A DNA stretch of 64,000 nt, taken from contig NZ_CP114902.1 of the NCBI RefSeq assembly GCF_027497235.1, positions 1,191,501 to 1,255,500 of the forward strand. Direction: 5' to 3'. The position numbers and the translations under genes were made by a program. Shown here one piece after another: positions 42,848 through 51,990 of this stretch. Origin of the DNA: Micromonospora sp. WMMD1128 (lineage in GTDB: Bacteria; Actinomycetota; Actinomycetes; Mycobacteriales; Micromonosporaceae). The notes below the pieces were generated by a model. The model was not told the origin of the DNA. It saw only the letters and a list, made by a program, of their open reading frames with translations, and ran no database searches. How positions within the stretch are numbered: the stretch's first letter is position 1; each line of letters begins with the position of its first letter.

Positions 42848-43534
42848 TCAGAGCTGGTTGATCGCCTCCCGGATCAGGTCGCGTGACTCGCGGGCGCCGG
42901 CTGCTGTGGCGACCAGATGCTCGAAGACTCGCGTGTATTCCCTGACCTGTTGGCCCTGCAGGTAGAGGCTACCCGCGCGGGTCTCGACGTAGACGACGCC
43001 CGGATCGGCCGGCTCCGGGAAGGCGAGCAGGCTGAAGGCGCTACCCATCGAGCCGTACTCACCGGCCGTGAACGTCAGGATCTGTACGGTGTTGCCGGGG
43101 CGATCGGCTTCCTCGGCCAGCCGTTCCAACTGCGCCTTGAACGTTGCCGCGCCGCCGACCGGCCGTCGCAGGACGGCTTCGTCCAGCACCACCCACAGGT
43201 TCGGCGGCGACTCGTTGGACTGGCGGCGCATCCGCAGCTCGACGCGACGCTCAATCTCGTTGTCGGGCGCGTCCGGATGCTCGGCCCGGACGACCGCGCG
43301 GGCGTAGTCGGCGGTCTGGAGCAGGCCCGGGATGAGCTGAGGCTGGAATGCCCGGATCTCTGACGCCTCGGCCTCCAGTCCGACGTAGACCTCGAACCAG
43401 TCCGGCAGGACGTCGTCGTATGCCTGCCACCAGCCGCGCTTGCGGGCGTCCCGCGCCACCTGCACGAGCGCATCGATCTCGTCGCCCTCCACGCCGTAGA
43501 GGTCGAGAAGGCCCCGCGCGACGGGCGGCATCAC
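42848..43534 (-). CDS. DUF5753 (Scr1-type) protein lacking its N-terminal HTH domain
   Basis: 228 residues from ATG 43534. DUF5753 domain intact: VYVGLEAEASEIRAFQPQLI, PGLLQTADYARAVV, VLDEAVLRRPVGGAATFKAQ and LTFTAGEYGSMGSAFSLLAF. Normal relatives begin with a 65-residue XRE HTH. Here only its last helix survives: the frame upstream of 43534 reads ESALSRIENAQVSV and then meets a stop near 43574. The gene is thus 5'-truncated at about 43570 and could at best make an HTH-less protein. Confidence 0.8.
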   Translation of the reverse strand: MMPPVARGLLDLYGVEGDEIDALVQVARDARKRGWWQAYDDVLPDWFEVYVGLEAEASEIRAFQPQLIPGLLQTADYARAVVRAEHPDAPDNEIERRVELRMRRQSNESPPNLWVVLDEAVLRRPVGGAATFKAQLERLAEEADRPGNTVQILTFTAGEYGSMGSAFSLLAFPEPADPGVVYVETRAGSLYLQGQQVREYTRVFEHLVATAAGARESRDLIREAINQL

Positions 43535-43578
43535 GGAGACCTGGGCGTTCTCGATGCGGCTCAGGGCGGACTCAGGTC

Positions 43579-43833
43579 ATGACTGAACGATGGGTGATCC
43601 ACCTGCCGGTCGTCGTGAACGACCTGCTGACCGCCCAACGGCTGGCCCGGGTGATCGCACACTGGACGCACGTGCTGCCGCAGACCGAGCCCGGCGGAAC
43701 CACGGTGTCCCCGGAGGACGACCAGAACGTACGTCACTGGGTCTTCTGCGACCGGCGGGTGGGGGACGGGCAGCGCTGCCGACTCCGGCCCGACCACGAC
43801 GGTGCGTGCACACGGCGGTTCCGGGTGCGCTGA
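43579..43833 (+). CDS. Small hypothetical protein with Cys/His motif
   Basis: 84 residues from ATG 43579. MTERWVIHLPVVVNDLLTAQ is followed by NVRHWVFCDRRVGDGQRCRL and RPDHDGACTRRFRV; three cysteines and two histidines (C-x8-C-x8-C with nearby His) could bind a metal. It starts right at the break point where the HTH of the divergent DUF5753 gene is lost, so an insertion or recombination may have brought it here. Function unknown. Confidence 0.6.
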   Translation: MTERWVIHLPVVVNDLLTAQRLARVIAHWTHVLPQTEPGGTTVSPEDDQNVRHWVFCDRRVGDGQRCRLRPDHDGACTRRFRVR

Positions 43834-43934
43834 CCGCCGTCGGTGCGCCACGCCGGGACACCTGACAAATGTCACGGGCGGAAGGTGACGGCCGCGCCAG
43901 GGTCCAGGGTGCCCCAGGCCGGAGCATCGTTGGC

Positions 43935-44825
<891 letters not shown>

Positions 44826-44840
44826 CCGGGAGCCCTCGCC

Positions 44841-45647
44841 ATGACCACCACGTCGCCCACGTCCACCTCGCCCACGCCGGTCCGGGCCGACCGCCGGCCA
44901 CCCGCCCTCGGCGGCTTCTCCGCCGCCGTACTCGGCATCGAGATCCGCCGGGTCCTGCGCAACCGCCGCACGCTGATGTTCATCCTGGTCATGCCCGCGG
45001 TCTTCTTCCTCCTGTTCGGCCTGCCCTCGCGCGGCGAGAAGCTCGACAACGGCCTGCCGGTCACCGGCTGGATCATGATCAGCCTCGCCGTGTACGCGGC
45101 CATGGTGGCCACCACGAGCGCCGGCGCCGCCGTGGCCACCGAGCGGGCGTTGGGGTGGAGCCGGCAGTTGCGGTTGACCCCGCTGCGCCCCGCCGCTTAC
45201 GTGGCGACGAAGGTGGCCACCGCGATGGTGCTCGGCCTGGCCGGCGTACTCGTGGAGTTCGTGGTCGGCGCCGCCTCCGGCGTCCGGCTGCCGGCGCACG
45301 TCTGGGTGGAGTCCGGCCTGACCGCCTGGATCGGCTCGCTCGTCTTCGCCGCGTTCGGCCTGTTCGTCGGCTACCTCGCCCCGGCCGAGAACGTCATGCA
45401 GTTCATGGGCCCGGCGCTGGCCATCCTGGCCATGCTCGGCGGCCTGTTCGTCCCGCTCGATCTGCTGCCCGACGTGATGCGGCAGATCGCCAAGTTCACC
45501 CCGGTGTACGGGGTCGGTCAGCTCGCCCGCGCGCCGCTGACCGGCACCGGGGTGGACTGGGCGGCGGTCGGCAACGTCGCCGCGTGGACCGCCTTCTTCG
45601 GTCTGGGCGCGGCCCGCCTGTTCCGCCGCGACACCACCCGGGTCTGA
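44841..45647 (+). CDS. ABC-2 type exporter permease
   Basis: 268 residues. A cytoplasmic N-terminus of about 40 residues, then six helices. ABC-2 segments are MPAVFFLLFGLPSR, ALGWSRQLRLTPLRPAAYVA, and the helices GLFVGYLAPAENVMQFMGPA and MLGGLFVPLDLLPDVMRQIA. With the preceding ATPase it makes a multidrug- or lipid-type exporter. Confidence 0.92.
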   Translation: MTTTSPTSTSPTPVRADRRPPALGGFSAAVLGIEIRRVLRNRRTLMFILVMPAVFFLLFGLPSRGEKLDNGLPVTGWIMISLAVYAAMVATTSAGAAVATERALGWSRQLRLTPLRPAAYVATKVATAMVLGLAGVLVEFVVGAASGVRLPAHVWVESGLTAWIGSLVFAAFGLFVGYLAPAENVMQFMGPALAILAMLGGLFVPLDLLPDVMRQIAKFTPVYGVGQLARAPLTGTGVDWAAVGNVAAWTAFFGLGAARLFRRDTTRV

Positions 45648-45668
45648 CCGGACGCGGCGGGCACTAGC

Positions 45669-46826
45669 GTGGTGGGCGTGACGTCGCCGAACGCCCCGGC
45701 CCGGCCGGTGAACCGCCGCCACTGGCGGTTCACCGGCTGGCTGCTGGCGGCGGTCTGGCTCTTCTTCCTCAACATCCCGTTCCTCACCGCGCTGCACCAA
45801 CCGGAGCTGTGGCGGCGGCTGCTCGGGCTCGGCTCCGTGATCGCCTTCGGCGTGACGTACGTGCTGGTCTTCGAATGGTCGAGGGCCCGCCGGCAGCGGC
45901 ACCTCCCGACCCCGGTCGGCCGGGCCCGGTCGCTGATCGCGCTGCTGCTCGCCCTCGGCCTGGTGGGCATCCCCGGCACCGGCGGGGACTGGCTGACCAC
46001 GCTCGTGTTCGTGGCCGCCGCCGCGGTGTTCCTGCTGCCGCCGGTGGAGTCCCTGGTCGTGGTGGTGCTGGCCGCGGCGACCCCGCCCGTCACCTCACAC
46101 CTGGTGCCCGGCTGGGAGTCGGAGAGCACAGTCGTCTTCGCGGTGCTGCTCGCCTCGTTCGCCATGTTCGGGGTGAGTCGGCTGGCCCAACGCAACGGCG
46201 AACTCCAGGCCGCGCAGCAGGAGATCCACCGGCTCGCGGTGGCCGAGGAACGCGCCCGTACCGCCCGGGACCTGCACGACATCCTCGGCCACTCGCTGAC
46301 CGTGGTGGCGGTGAAGGCCGAGCTTGCCGGCCGGCTGCTGGAGTTGGACCCGGCCCGGGCGGCCACCGAGATCGCCGACGTGGAGCGGCTCGCCCGGGAG
46401 GCGCTCGCCGACGTGCGGGGCACCGTCGGGGCGTACCGCGGGGTGGATCTGGCGTCCGAGTTGGCCGGCGCCCGGTCGGCGCTGGCCGCCGCCGGCGTCG
46501 CCGCGGAGCTGCCGGAGACGGTGCCGGCGCTGCCGGCGGACCTGGACGAACTGTTCGGCTGGGCGGTCCGCGAGGGGGTGACGAACGTGGTGCGGCACAG
46601 CGGCGCGCGGCGGTGCGTCATCGGGGTGGAGCCGGCGGCGGTGGAGGTACGCGACGACGGCCGGGGGCCGGCCGGCGAGGGGCCGACGACCGGGCACGGG
46701 CTGGTCGGGCTGCGTGAGCGGGCGGACCGCCTCGACGCCACGGTGACCGTCGCCCGGCCGTCCGGTGGGGCCGGATTCCTGCTCCGGGTGACGGCGCCGG
46801 AGACGAACGGGAGGGTACGCGGGTGA
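45669..46826 (+). CDS. Sensor histidine kinase (DesK/NarL type)
   Basis: 385 residues from GTG 45669; GTG 45678 (VTSPNAPAR) is an equally likely start. Four to five N-terminal membrane helices, then a HisKA_3 dimerisation domain (ARDLHDILGHSLTVVAVKAE; phospho-His about 203), and a C-terminal HATPase domain with VREGVTNVVRHSGARRC (N box) and GHGLVGLRERAD (G boxes). It probably senses a membrane or exporter-related signal, as DesK does, and passes phosphate to the regulator whose GTG start overlaps its stop. Confidence 0.92.
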   Translation: MVGVTSPNAPARPVNRRHWRFTGWLLAAVWLFFLNIPFLTALHQPELWRRLLGLGSVIAFGVTYVLVFEWSRARRQRHLPTPVGRARSLIALLLALGLVGIPGTGGDWLTTLVFVAAAAVFLLPPVESLVVVVLAAATPPVTSHLVPGWESESTVVFAVLLASFAMFGVSRLAQRNGELQAAQQEIHRLAVAEERARTARDLHDILGHSLTVVAVKAELAGRLLELDPARAATEIADVERLAREALADVRGTVGAYRGVDLASELAGARSALAAAGVAAELPETVPALPADLDELFGWAVREGVTNVVRHSGARRCVIGVEPAAVEVRDDGRGPAGEGPTTGHGLVGLRERADRLDATVTVARPSGGAGFLLRVTAPETNGRVRG

Positions 46827-47443
46827 CCGAGCCGATCCGGCTGCTGCTCGCCGACGACCAGGCGCTGGTCCGGGGCGCGCTGGCCGCGCTGCTGTCGCTG
46901 GAGCCGGACCTCACCGTGGTGGCCGAGGTGAGCCGCGGCGACGAGGTGGTGCCGGAGGCGCTGCGTACCTCGCCCGACGTGGCGCTGCTCGACGTGGAGA
47001 TGCCCGGGCTGGACGGGGTGGCGGCGACGGCCGCGCTCCGGGCCGCGCTGCCCGGCTGCCGGGTGCTCGTGGTGACCACCTTCGGCCGGCCCGGCTACCT
47101 GCGCCGGGCGATGGAGGCGGGCGCGAACGGGTTCGTGGTCAAGGACACCCCGGCCCGGCAGCTCGCCGACGCGGTCCGCCGGGTGCACGCCGGCCTGCGG
47201 GTGGTCGACCCGACGCTCGCCGCCGAGACGCTGGCGACCGGGGCGAGCCCGCTCACCGAGCGGGAGACGGAGGTGCTGCGGACGGCCCGGGGCGGCGGCA
47301 CGGTGGCCGAGTTGGCGGCGACGCTGCACCTGTCCGAGGGCACGGTCCGTAACCATCTGTCGGCGGCCATCGGCAAGACCGGCGCCCGCAACCGCGCCGA
47401 CGCGGTCCGGTTGGCGGAGGCCAACGGTTGGTTGCTGGGGTGA
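46823..47443 (+). CDS. LuxR/NarL-type response regulator (DesR-like)
   Basis: 206 residues. Receiver domain with acidic pair Asp11-Asp12, phospho-acceptor Asp57 in VALLDVEMPG, Thr in VVTTFGRPG and Lys in FVVKDTPARQ. The C-terminal HTH is LTERETEVLRTARGGGTVAE then LAATLHLSEGTVRNHLSAAI. It likely controls the exporter genes in front of it. The stop is followed within two bases by repeat locus C. Confidence 0.93.
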   Translation: MTEPIRLLLADDQALVRGALAALLSLEPDLTVVAEVSRGDEVVPEALRTSPDVALLDVEMPGLDGVAATAALRAALPGCRVLVVTTFGRPGYLRRAMEAGANGFVVKDTPARQLADAVRRVHAGLRVVDPTLAAETLATGASPLTERETEVLRTARGGGTVAELAATLHLSEGTVRNHLSAAIGKTGARNRADAVRLAEANGWLLG

Positions 47444-47444
47444 A

Positions 47445-47523
47445 AGGCGGGGGCCCCGCTTAACGCATTCGGTAGAGGCGGGGGCCCCGCTTAACCGGCG
47501 CCGGTTAAGCGGGGCCCCCGCCT
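47445..47523 (+). repeat. Dispersed GC-rich repeat, locus C (two direct units and one inverted)
   Basis: Identical units AGGCGGGGGCCCCGCTTAAC at 47445-47464 and 47476-47495 (spacer GCATTCGGTAG), then its exact reverse complement at 47504-47523. Units 2 and 3 with the centre CGGCGCCGG-type bases form a perfect 48-base palindrome (47476-47523). It lies between the convergent response regulator and L,D-transpeptidase genes and can serve as a bidirectional terminator. Confidence 0.9.
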
Positions 47524-47544
47524 AACCCGGGCGGGGCGGGGTGG

Positions 47545-48426
47545 TCAGGGGAGGCGGTCGACGACGACGAAGCTGGTGCCGGGGGCCAGTTCGGCGAGGA
47601 GTTGGCGCTGGGCGCTGCGGGTCAGCCGGATGCAGCCGTTCGTGACGTTCTCGCCGAGCGTGTCGTCGTTGTACCAGGTGTGCAGTCCGATGTGGGCGCC
47701 GCGCAGCCCGGTGGGCACCGCGTCCGGGTCGTCGGGGATCGCGCCGAGCGCGAAGATGTCGACCCCGCCGTAGACGTCCTCCGGAGGTGGCGTGCGGCCC
47801 AGCACGAAGGTGCGGCCGAGCGGGGTGAGCTGGCCGGACATGCCGAGGCTCACCGGCCAGGTGTGTACCGCCCGACCGTCCCGGCGCCAGGTGAGCCGGT
47901 GGGTGCGGCGTTCCACCACGATCTGGTCGCGCAGCACCACTGTGGTCCAGCCGCCGGCGGGCAGCCAGGCGATGGTGCGGTTGGCCGAGGGGAGCAGAAC
48001 AGCGGTCCAGCCGGCCCGGCGCTCGACGATCGGCATGGTCAGCCGGACGTCGCTGATGGTCGGCGCGAGGAACGCCAGCGGCCGGCCGCCCGGCGCGTCG
48101 TACGCGGCGATCTTCCGGTTCGGGCGCGCTCCCTCGGGCAGCGGCCCGGTGTCGGCGGTGGCCGGGTCGGCGGGGAAGCCGCGGGGCGCCGGATCGTAGG
48201 TGACCACCGGCAGGTCGGCCGGCGCGGGCGCGGCGGGCGGCACGGACTCCGCGGGTGTCGGGCTGGCGGGCGCCGGGGTGGTCGGGCCGGCGACGACGGG
48301 TGCGGGCGGCGGGGCACCGGTCAGCGCGTGGCCGACCAGCAGTGCGGTGGCCAGCAGCAGCGGTACGCCGAGCGCGGCGAACAGCCAGCCGGGCAGCCGC
48401 CGCCCGGTTATCCGGTCATAATGCAC
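47545..48426 (-). CDS. L,D-transpeptidase (YkuD domain)
   Basis: 293 residues. A basic N-terminus and a hydrophobic anchor (LPGWLFAALGVPLLLATALL), a Pro/Ala-rich spacer of about 45 residues, then the YkuD domain: RRTHRLTWRRDGRAVHTWPV, HIGLHTWYNDDTLGE and NGCIRLTRSAQRQ with catalytic Cys265 and the preceding His. It makes 3-3 crosslinks in peptidoglycan or anchors proteins to it. Convergent with the two-component system. Confidence 0.92.
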   Translation of the reverse strand: MHYDRITGRRLPGWLFAALGVPLLLATALLVGHALTGAPPPAPVVAGPTTPAPASPTPAESVPPAAPAPADLPVVTYDPAPRGFPADPATADTGPLPEGARPNRKIAAYDAPGGRPLAFLAPTISDVRLTMPIVERRAGWTAVLLPSANRTIAWLPAGGWTTVVLRDQIVVERRTHRLTWRRDGRAVHTWPVSLGMSGQLTPLGRTFVLGRTPPPEDVYGGVDIFALGAIPDDPDAVPTGLRGAHIGLHTWYNDDTLGENVTNGCIRLTRSAQRQLLAELAPGTSFVVVDRLP

Positions 48427-48447
48427 GAAAACGACTGTAACCGACCT

Positions 48448-48484
48448 GAGGCCCCCGCGCCGCGAACCGCGGTACGGGGGCCTC
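48448..48484 (-). terminator. Terminator of the alpha-amylase gene
   Basis: GAGGCCCCCG (48448-48457) pairs with CGGGGGCCTC (48475-48484), with a further inner stem CCGCG/CGCGG. It starts nine bases past the amylase stop, between the amylase and L,D-transpeptidase genes. Confidence 0.8.
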
Positions 48485-48493
48485 CGAGCCGGG

Positions 48494-49939
48494 TCAGCTC
48501 AGCTTCGCCCCGACGTGGATGGCGATCGCGTCGTGCGCGTTCACGGTCGCGGCGAACCAGCCGGCGGAGTCCACGGTGACCACCGGCCCGCTGCACGATC
48601 CGTTGCGGAACGTGCCGTGGACGACGTCGCAGTAGCGGCCGGCCGGCAGCCCGGTGTAGTACGACCGGCCGGTCACCGCCGAGTCCTCGTCGTTGAGCGT
48701 CAGGTAGCCCTTGCCGGCCCGGCTGAACGCGATGTGCTGGTAGCCGTTGTCGTACCAGTTGGCGACCGCGGCGCCCTCGGTGGCGTTGCGGAAGCCGACC
48801 ATGTTGGCGATCACCGGCCAGCGGTGCTCGCACTCCCAGCCGGAGTAGCAGGTGGTGTTGGTGATCCGGTTGCTGCCGTCCGAGGGCGGGCCCTGGTCCT
48901 TGTTGCCGAACGTGAAGCTCGACATCACCGCCGGAGTGCCGTACGGCCAGGCCAGCATGAACGCGTTGGCCAGGGCGTACTCGCCGCGGTCGCGGTAGGT
49001 GAGCACGCCGCCGTCGCGCTGGGTGTCGTGGTTGTCGGTGAAGACCACCGCGGATCCGCTCGGCAGGTAGCCCCAGGACTGGCCGAAGTTCTTCAGGTAC
49101 GCCAGGCGTTCGCTGTGGAACATCCGGGCCAGGTCCTTGCCGTAGCGGAACTCGTGCACGTCGCCGTTGCCGGTGTACTCGGTCGGCTGCACCGGCTCAC
49201 CCGCGCCGTAGATGACCTCCTGCACCAGGTAGGCCGAGCGGGACAGCTTGGCCTTGACCGCCGCGATGTCGGCGGCCGGCATGTGCTTGCTGCCGTCCAG
49301 CCGGAAGCCGTCCACGCCGAGCGAGAGCAGGTCGTTGAGGTACGCGGCGAGTCGGCCACGGACGTAGTCCGACTCGGTCTTCAGGTCGGCGAGGTTCACC
49401 AACTCGCAGTTCTGCACCTCGTACCGGTCGTTGTAGTTGGCGATGTCGTTGGTGCCGTTGCGCCCGCAGTAGTGGAAGTCGGCCGAGGAGTAGGTGCCCG
49501 GGTAGCTGTAGTGCCCGTACGACGTGCCGGCCCACCCGGTCCCGCCGTTGTCCTGGCCGGACATGTGGTTGACCACCGCGTCGACGATCACCTTGACGCC
49601 GGCGTTGTGGCAGGTGTTCACCATCGACTGGAACTGGGCGCGGGTGCCCTTGCGGGATTCGATCCGGTAGCTGACCGGCTGGTAGGACACCCACCACGGG
49701 CTGCCGTTGACGTGCTCCTGCGGTGGGGACACCTGGACGTAGCCGTAGCCGGCGGGGCCGAGCGTGCTCGTGCACTCGCTGGCCACCGAGGTCCAGTTCC
49801 ACTCGAAGAGCTGGACGATGACCTTCTTGCTACCGGCGGGGGCGGCGGCGGCCGGGGGTGCCGCCACGGTGATCGGGACGAGCAGGCTCGCGGCCACGCC
49901 CAGGGCGAGCGCCGTGGCGCGGCATCGGCGTCGATGCAT
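48494..49939 (-). CDS. Secreted alpha-amylase (GH13)
   Basis: 481 residues from ATG 49939. Signal peptide to about residue 34 (ALALGVAASLLVPITVAAPP). GH13 barrel with all catalytic acids: nucleophile Asp215 in GFRLDGSKH, acid/base Glu241 in VQEVIYG and Asp305 in VVFTDNHDTQRDGG; also VIVDAVVNHMSGQD (calcium and substrate site). The C-terminal beta domain is present. No separate starch-binding domain is seen. It hydrolyses internal alpha-1,4 bonds of extracellular starch. The promoter carries three CTTGC-type repeats. Confidence 0.93.
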   Translation of the reverse strand: MHRRRCRATALALGVAASLLVPITVAAPPAAAAPAGSKKVIVQLFEWNWTSVASECTSTLGPAGYGYVQVSPPQEHVNGSPWWVSYQPVSYRIESRKGTRAQFQSMVNTCHNAGVKVIVDAVVNHMSGQDNGGTGWAGTSYGHYSYPGTYSSADFHYCGRNGTNDIANYNDRYEVQNCELVNLADLKTESDYVRGRLAAYLNDLLSLGVDGFRLDGSKHMPAADIAAVKAKLSRSAYLVQEVIYGAGEPVQPTEYTGNGDVHEFRYGKDLARMFHSERLAYLKNFGQSWGYLPSGSAVVFTDNHDTQRDGGVLTYRDRGEYALANAFMLAWPYGTPAVMSSFTFGNKDQGPPSDGSNRITNTTCYSGWECEHRWPVIANMVGFRNATEGAAVANWYDNGYQHIAFSRAGKGYLTLNDEDSAVTGRSYYTGLPAGRYCDVVHGTFRNGSCSGPVVTVDSAGWFAATVNAHDAIAIHVGAKLS

Positions 49940-50003
49940 CAGGACTCCTACGGGGGTACGGGGGAGTGGGAGTGGAGCCTGGGGAGGGCGTCGGTGCCGA
50001 CTT

Positions 50004-50061
50004 CTTGCAGCCGGCACTAAAATTTCCCGCAAGGTTACGAGCGTGTTGCAAGAAATGTCAA
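50004..50061 (-). promoter_or_regulatory. Promoter and operator repeats of the alpha-amylase gene
   Basis: Minus strand: -35 TTGACA (50056-50061), 18-base spacer, -10 TAACCT (50032-50037). CTTGCAA lies in the spacer (50046-50052), CTTGCGG overlaps the -10 (50027-50033), and CTGCAAG (50004-50010) lies downstream. CTTGCA-type repeats resemble, as I recall, the MalR/Reg1 sites of Streptomyces maltose and amylase genes. Confidence 0.6.
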
Positions 50062-50235
50062 TGCATGGGCATCTGTCGTTGCGTACGGCGCTACACGCGC
50101 GTCCGGTCGGGACGGTTCGAGGAAGAGGTCGAGAAATTCGCCACCGGAGGTGATCCGTCCGGGCCGTCGCTCCGTACCTGAGTGGGGAGCAGGGTCGGCC
50201 GGTGGGGGCGCCGCCGCGAGACGATCGAGGAGCAG

Positions 50236-51990
50236 ATGGGCCGGGCACAGCAGAACGAGAAGTCGACGACCGTCCGGACCACCACCAGCAGCCGTGGTGT
50301 CCGGACCATGTCGAAGTCCGCGATGGTGGCACTCGGCGCCTCCGCATTCGGCCTCCTGTGGGCGGGTGTGGAGCTGGCCGGCGCCGGCGGCGTCATGTAC
50401 TCGTACGGATTCTTCTTCACCGAGTTCTTCGCCGGGGTGGTCGCCCTGGTCTCGCTCAGCCTCACCGTGATGCTGGGGCTGCTCGCCACGGACCGGCTGG
50501 TGCTGCTCATCCGGCACCGGGTGCTGCTCCAGTCGGCGCACCGCGCCACCGGCGTGCTCGGCGTGGCGGGGCTGGTGTTCCACGTCATCACCAAGATCGC
50601 GATCGGCCGGGCCGGTCCGACCGACGCCGTGGTGCCGTTCGTCGGCGGCAACGGCCTCTACGTCGGGCTGGGCACCGTCGCCGCGCTGCTGATGGTCGGC
50701 GTGCTCTGGACCGGCCTGATCCGGGTCCGGTTCGCCGGCGTCGGTCCGAAGTGGTTCTGGCGCTCACTGCACTCGATGGCGTACGTGTCCTGGCCGTTCG
50801 CGCTCTTCCACGGGCTCAACGCCGGCCGGGCCGCGAAGAGCTGGGTGGTGCTCAGCTACCTCGTGTGCGTGCTGCTCGTGCTGGTGGCGCTGCTGGTGCG
50901 CCTCTCCGTCCACCTCGGCAAGCGCAGCCGCGAACAGCACCAGGCCGCCGCGCTGAACAAGGCGATGGCCGGCAAGGGCGAGGAGCGTACCGGCGTGTTC
51001 GCGGCGCTGACCCGCAAGAAGGCCGCCGGCAAGGAGGAGAGCGGCGCGAACAAGGGCCGCTGGGCCGAGGCCACCGCCACCTGGACCGCGCCGGCCGGCA
51101 CCGCCCGGCAGCGCGACCCCGAGCGCTTCGCCGTGCCCGTGGTGCCGGAGCCCGGGTCGCTGCGCGAGCCGGTCCGCGCCGCCGCCGCCCGGCGACGCAG
51201 CGAGGAGCCGGCCGAGCCGGCCCGCCGCGCCCGGACCCAGGAGGCCCCGGCCGCGCGGCGCACCTCCCGCCGCCGCGACGACGAACGAGTGCCCACCACC
51301 CGGGTACGCGACGACGAGCGCGAGCCGGCGCGCCGGAGCCGGGACTCCGAGCGGGTGTCCGCCGTCCGGCGGAACACCGAGGAGCTGGAACCGGTCGGCC
51401 GGCGGGACGAGGAACGGTCCCGCCGTCGCCGCCGCGACACCGAGGAGCGGGTCAGCCGCCGGTCCCGGGCCGACGAGGACATGGCCGCGCAGTACTCCGC
51501 GCCGCCGGAGAGTGGTGGCCGGCACTCCGCCCCGCCGGACACCGGTGGCCGCCACTCCGCGCCGCCGGACAGCAGCCGGTACGCCACCGCTGCCGAGGTG
51601 GCCCGCTACTCCGCGCCGCCGCGCCCGAGCGGAGAGGCGGAGGAGCCGTGGGACAGCCCGCGCCGCTGGGCGAGCGAGCCGATCTCGGCCGGTCCCGTCT
51701 CGGCCGGTCCGATCTCCGGCACCCCGATCTCGGCCGAGCCGCGCAGCGGCACCGGCCGGCGCTACCGGGACGAGGAGGACGTGCCGGAGGAGCCGGACTA
51801 CTGGCGTCCGCCGGCCCGCTACGCCGCCGACGACGACGCGTTCGTCGACGACACTCCCACGCTCGTCGACCTCGCCTCCCGCCGGGCCATGCGCGCCACC
51901 AAGGAGACCCGCTCCGGCCGCCGCAAGAAGGCCGACGCGGACGCCGTCGACGGTGCGTACTGGGCCGGGCTGCGGGGTGAGGCCCGGTGA
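50236..51990 (+). CDS. Ferric-reductase-like di-heme membrane protein with long charged C-terminal tail
   Basis: 584 residues from ATG 50236. Six helices in residues about 30-235 with two His pairs placed as in ferric reductase and NOX-type di-heme proteins: H-x13-H in SAHRATGVLGVAGLVFHVIT and H-x12-H in LHSMAYVSWPFALFHGL. The remaining 340 residues are cytoplasmic, Arg/Glu-rich and then repetitive (HSAPPDTGGR units at 51493-51579; SAGPISGTPISAEP), so probably disordered. It overlaps the NuoF-like gene by four bases and probably passes electrons across the membrane from it. Confidence 0.75.
   Translation: MGRAQQNEKSTTVRTTTSSRGVRTMSKSAMVALGASAFGLLWAGVELAGAGGVMYSYGFFFTEFFAGVVALVSLSLTVMLGLLATDRLVLLIRHRVLLQSAHRATGVLGVAGLVFHVITKIAIGRAGPTDAVVPFVGGNGLYVGLGTVAALLMVGVLWTGLIRVRFAGVGPKWFWRSLHSMAYVSWPFALFHGLNAGRAAKSWVVLSYLVCVLLVLVALLVRLSVHLGKRSREQHQAAALNKAMAGKGEERTGVFAALTRKKAAGKEESGANKGRWAEATATWTAPAGTARQRDPERFAVPVVPEPGSLREPVRAAAARRRSEEPAEPARRARTQEAPAARRTSRRRDDERVPTTRVRDDEREPARRSRDSERVSAVRRNTEELEPVGRRDEERSRRRRRDTEERVSRRSRADEDMAAQYSAPPESGGRHSAPPDTGGRHSAPPDSSRYATAAEVARYSAPPRPSGEAEEPWDSPRRWASEPISAGPVSAGPISGTPISAEPRSGTGRRYRDEEDVPEEPDYWRPPARYAADDDAFVDDTPTLVDLASRRAMRATKETRSGRRKKADADAVDGAYWAGLRGEAR
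51493..51579 (+). repeat. 30-bp tandem repeat inside the heme protein gene
   Basis: Three in-frame copies (51493-51522, 51523-51552, 51553-51579) encode YSAPPESGGR, HSAPPDTGGR and HSAPPDSSR. Confidence 0.85.
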
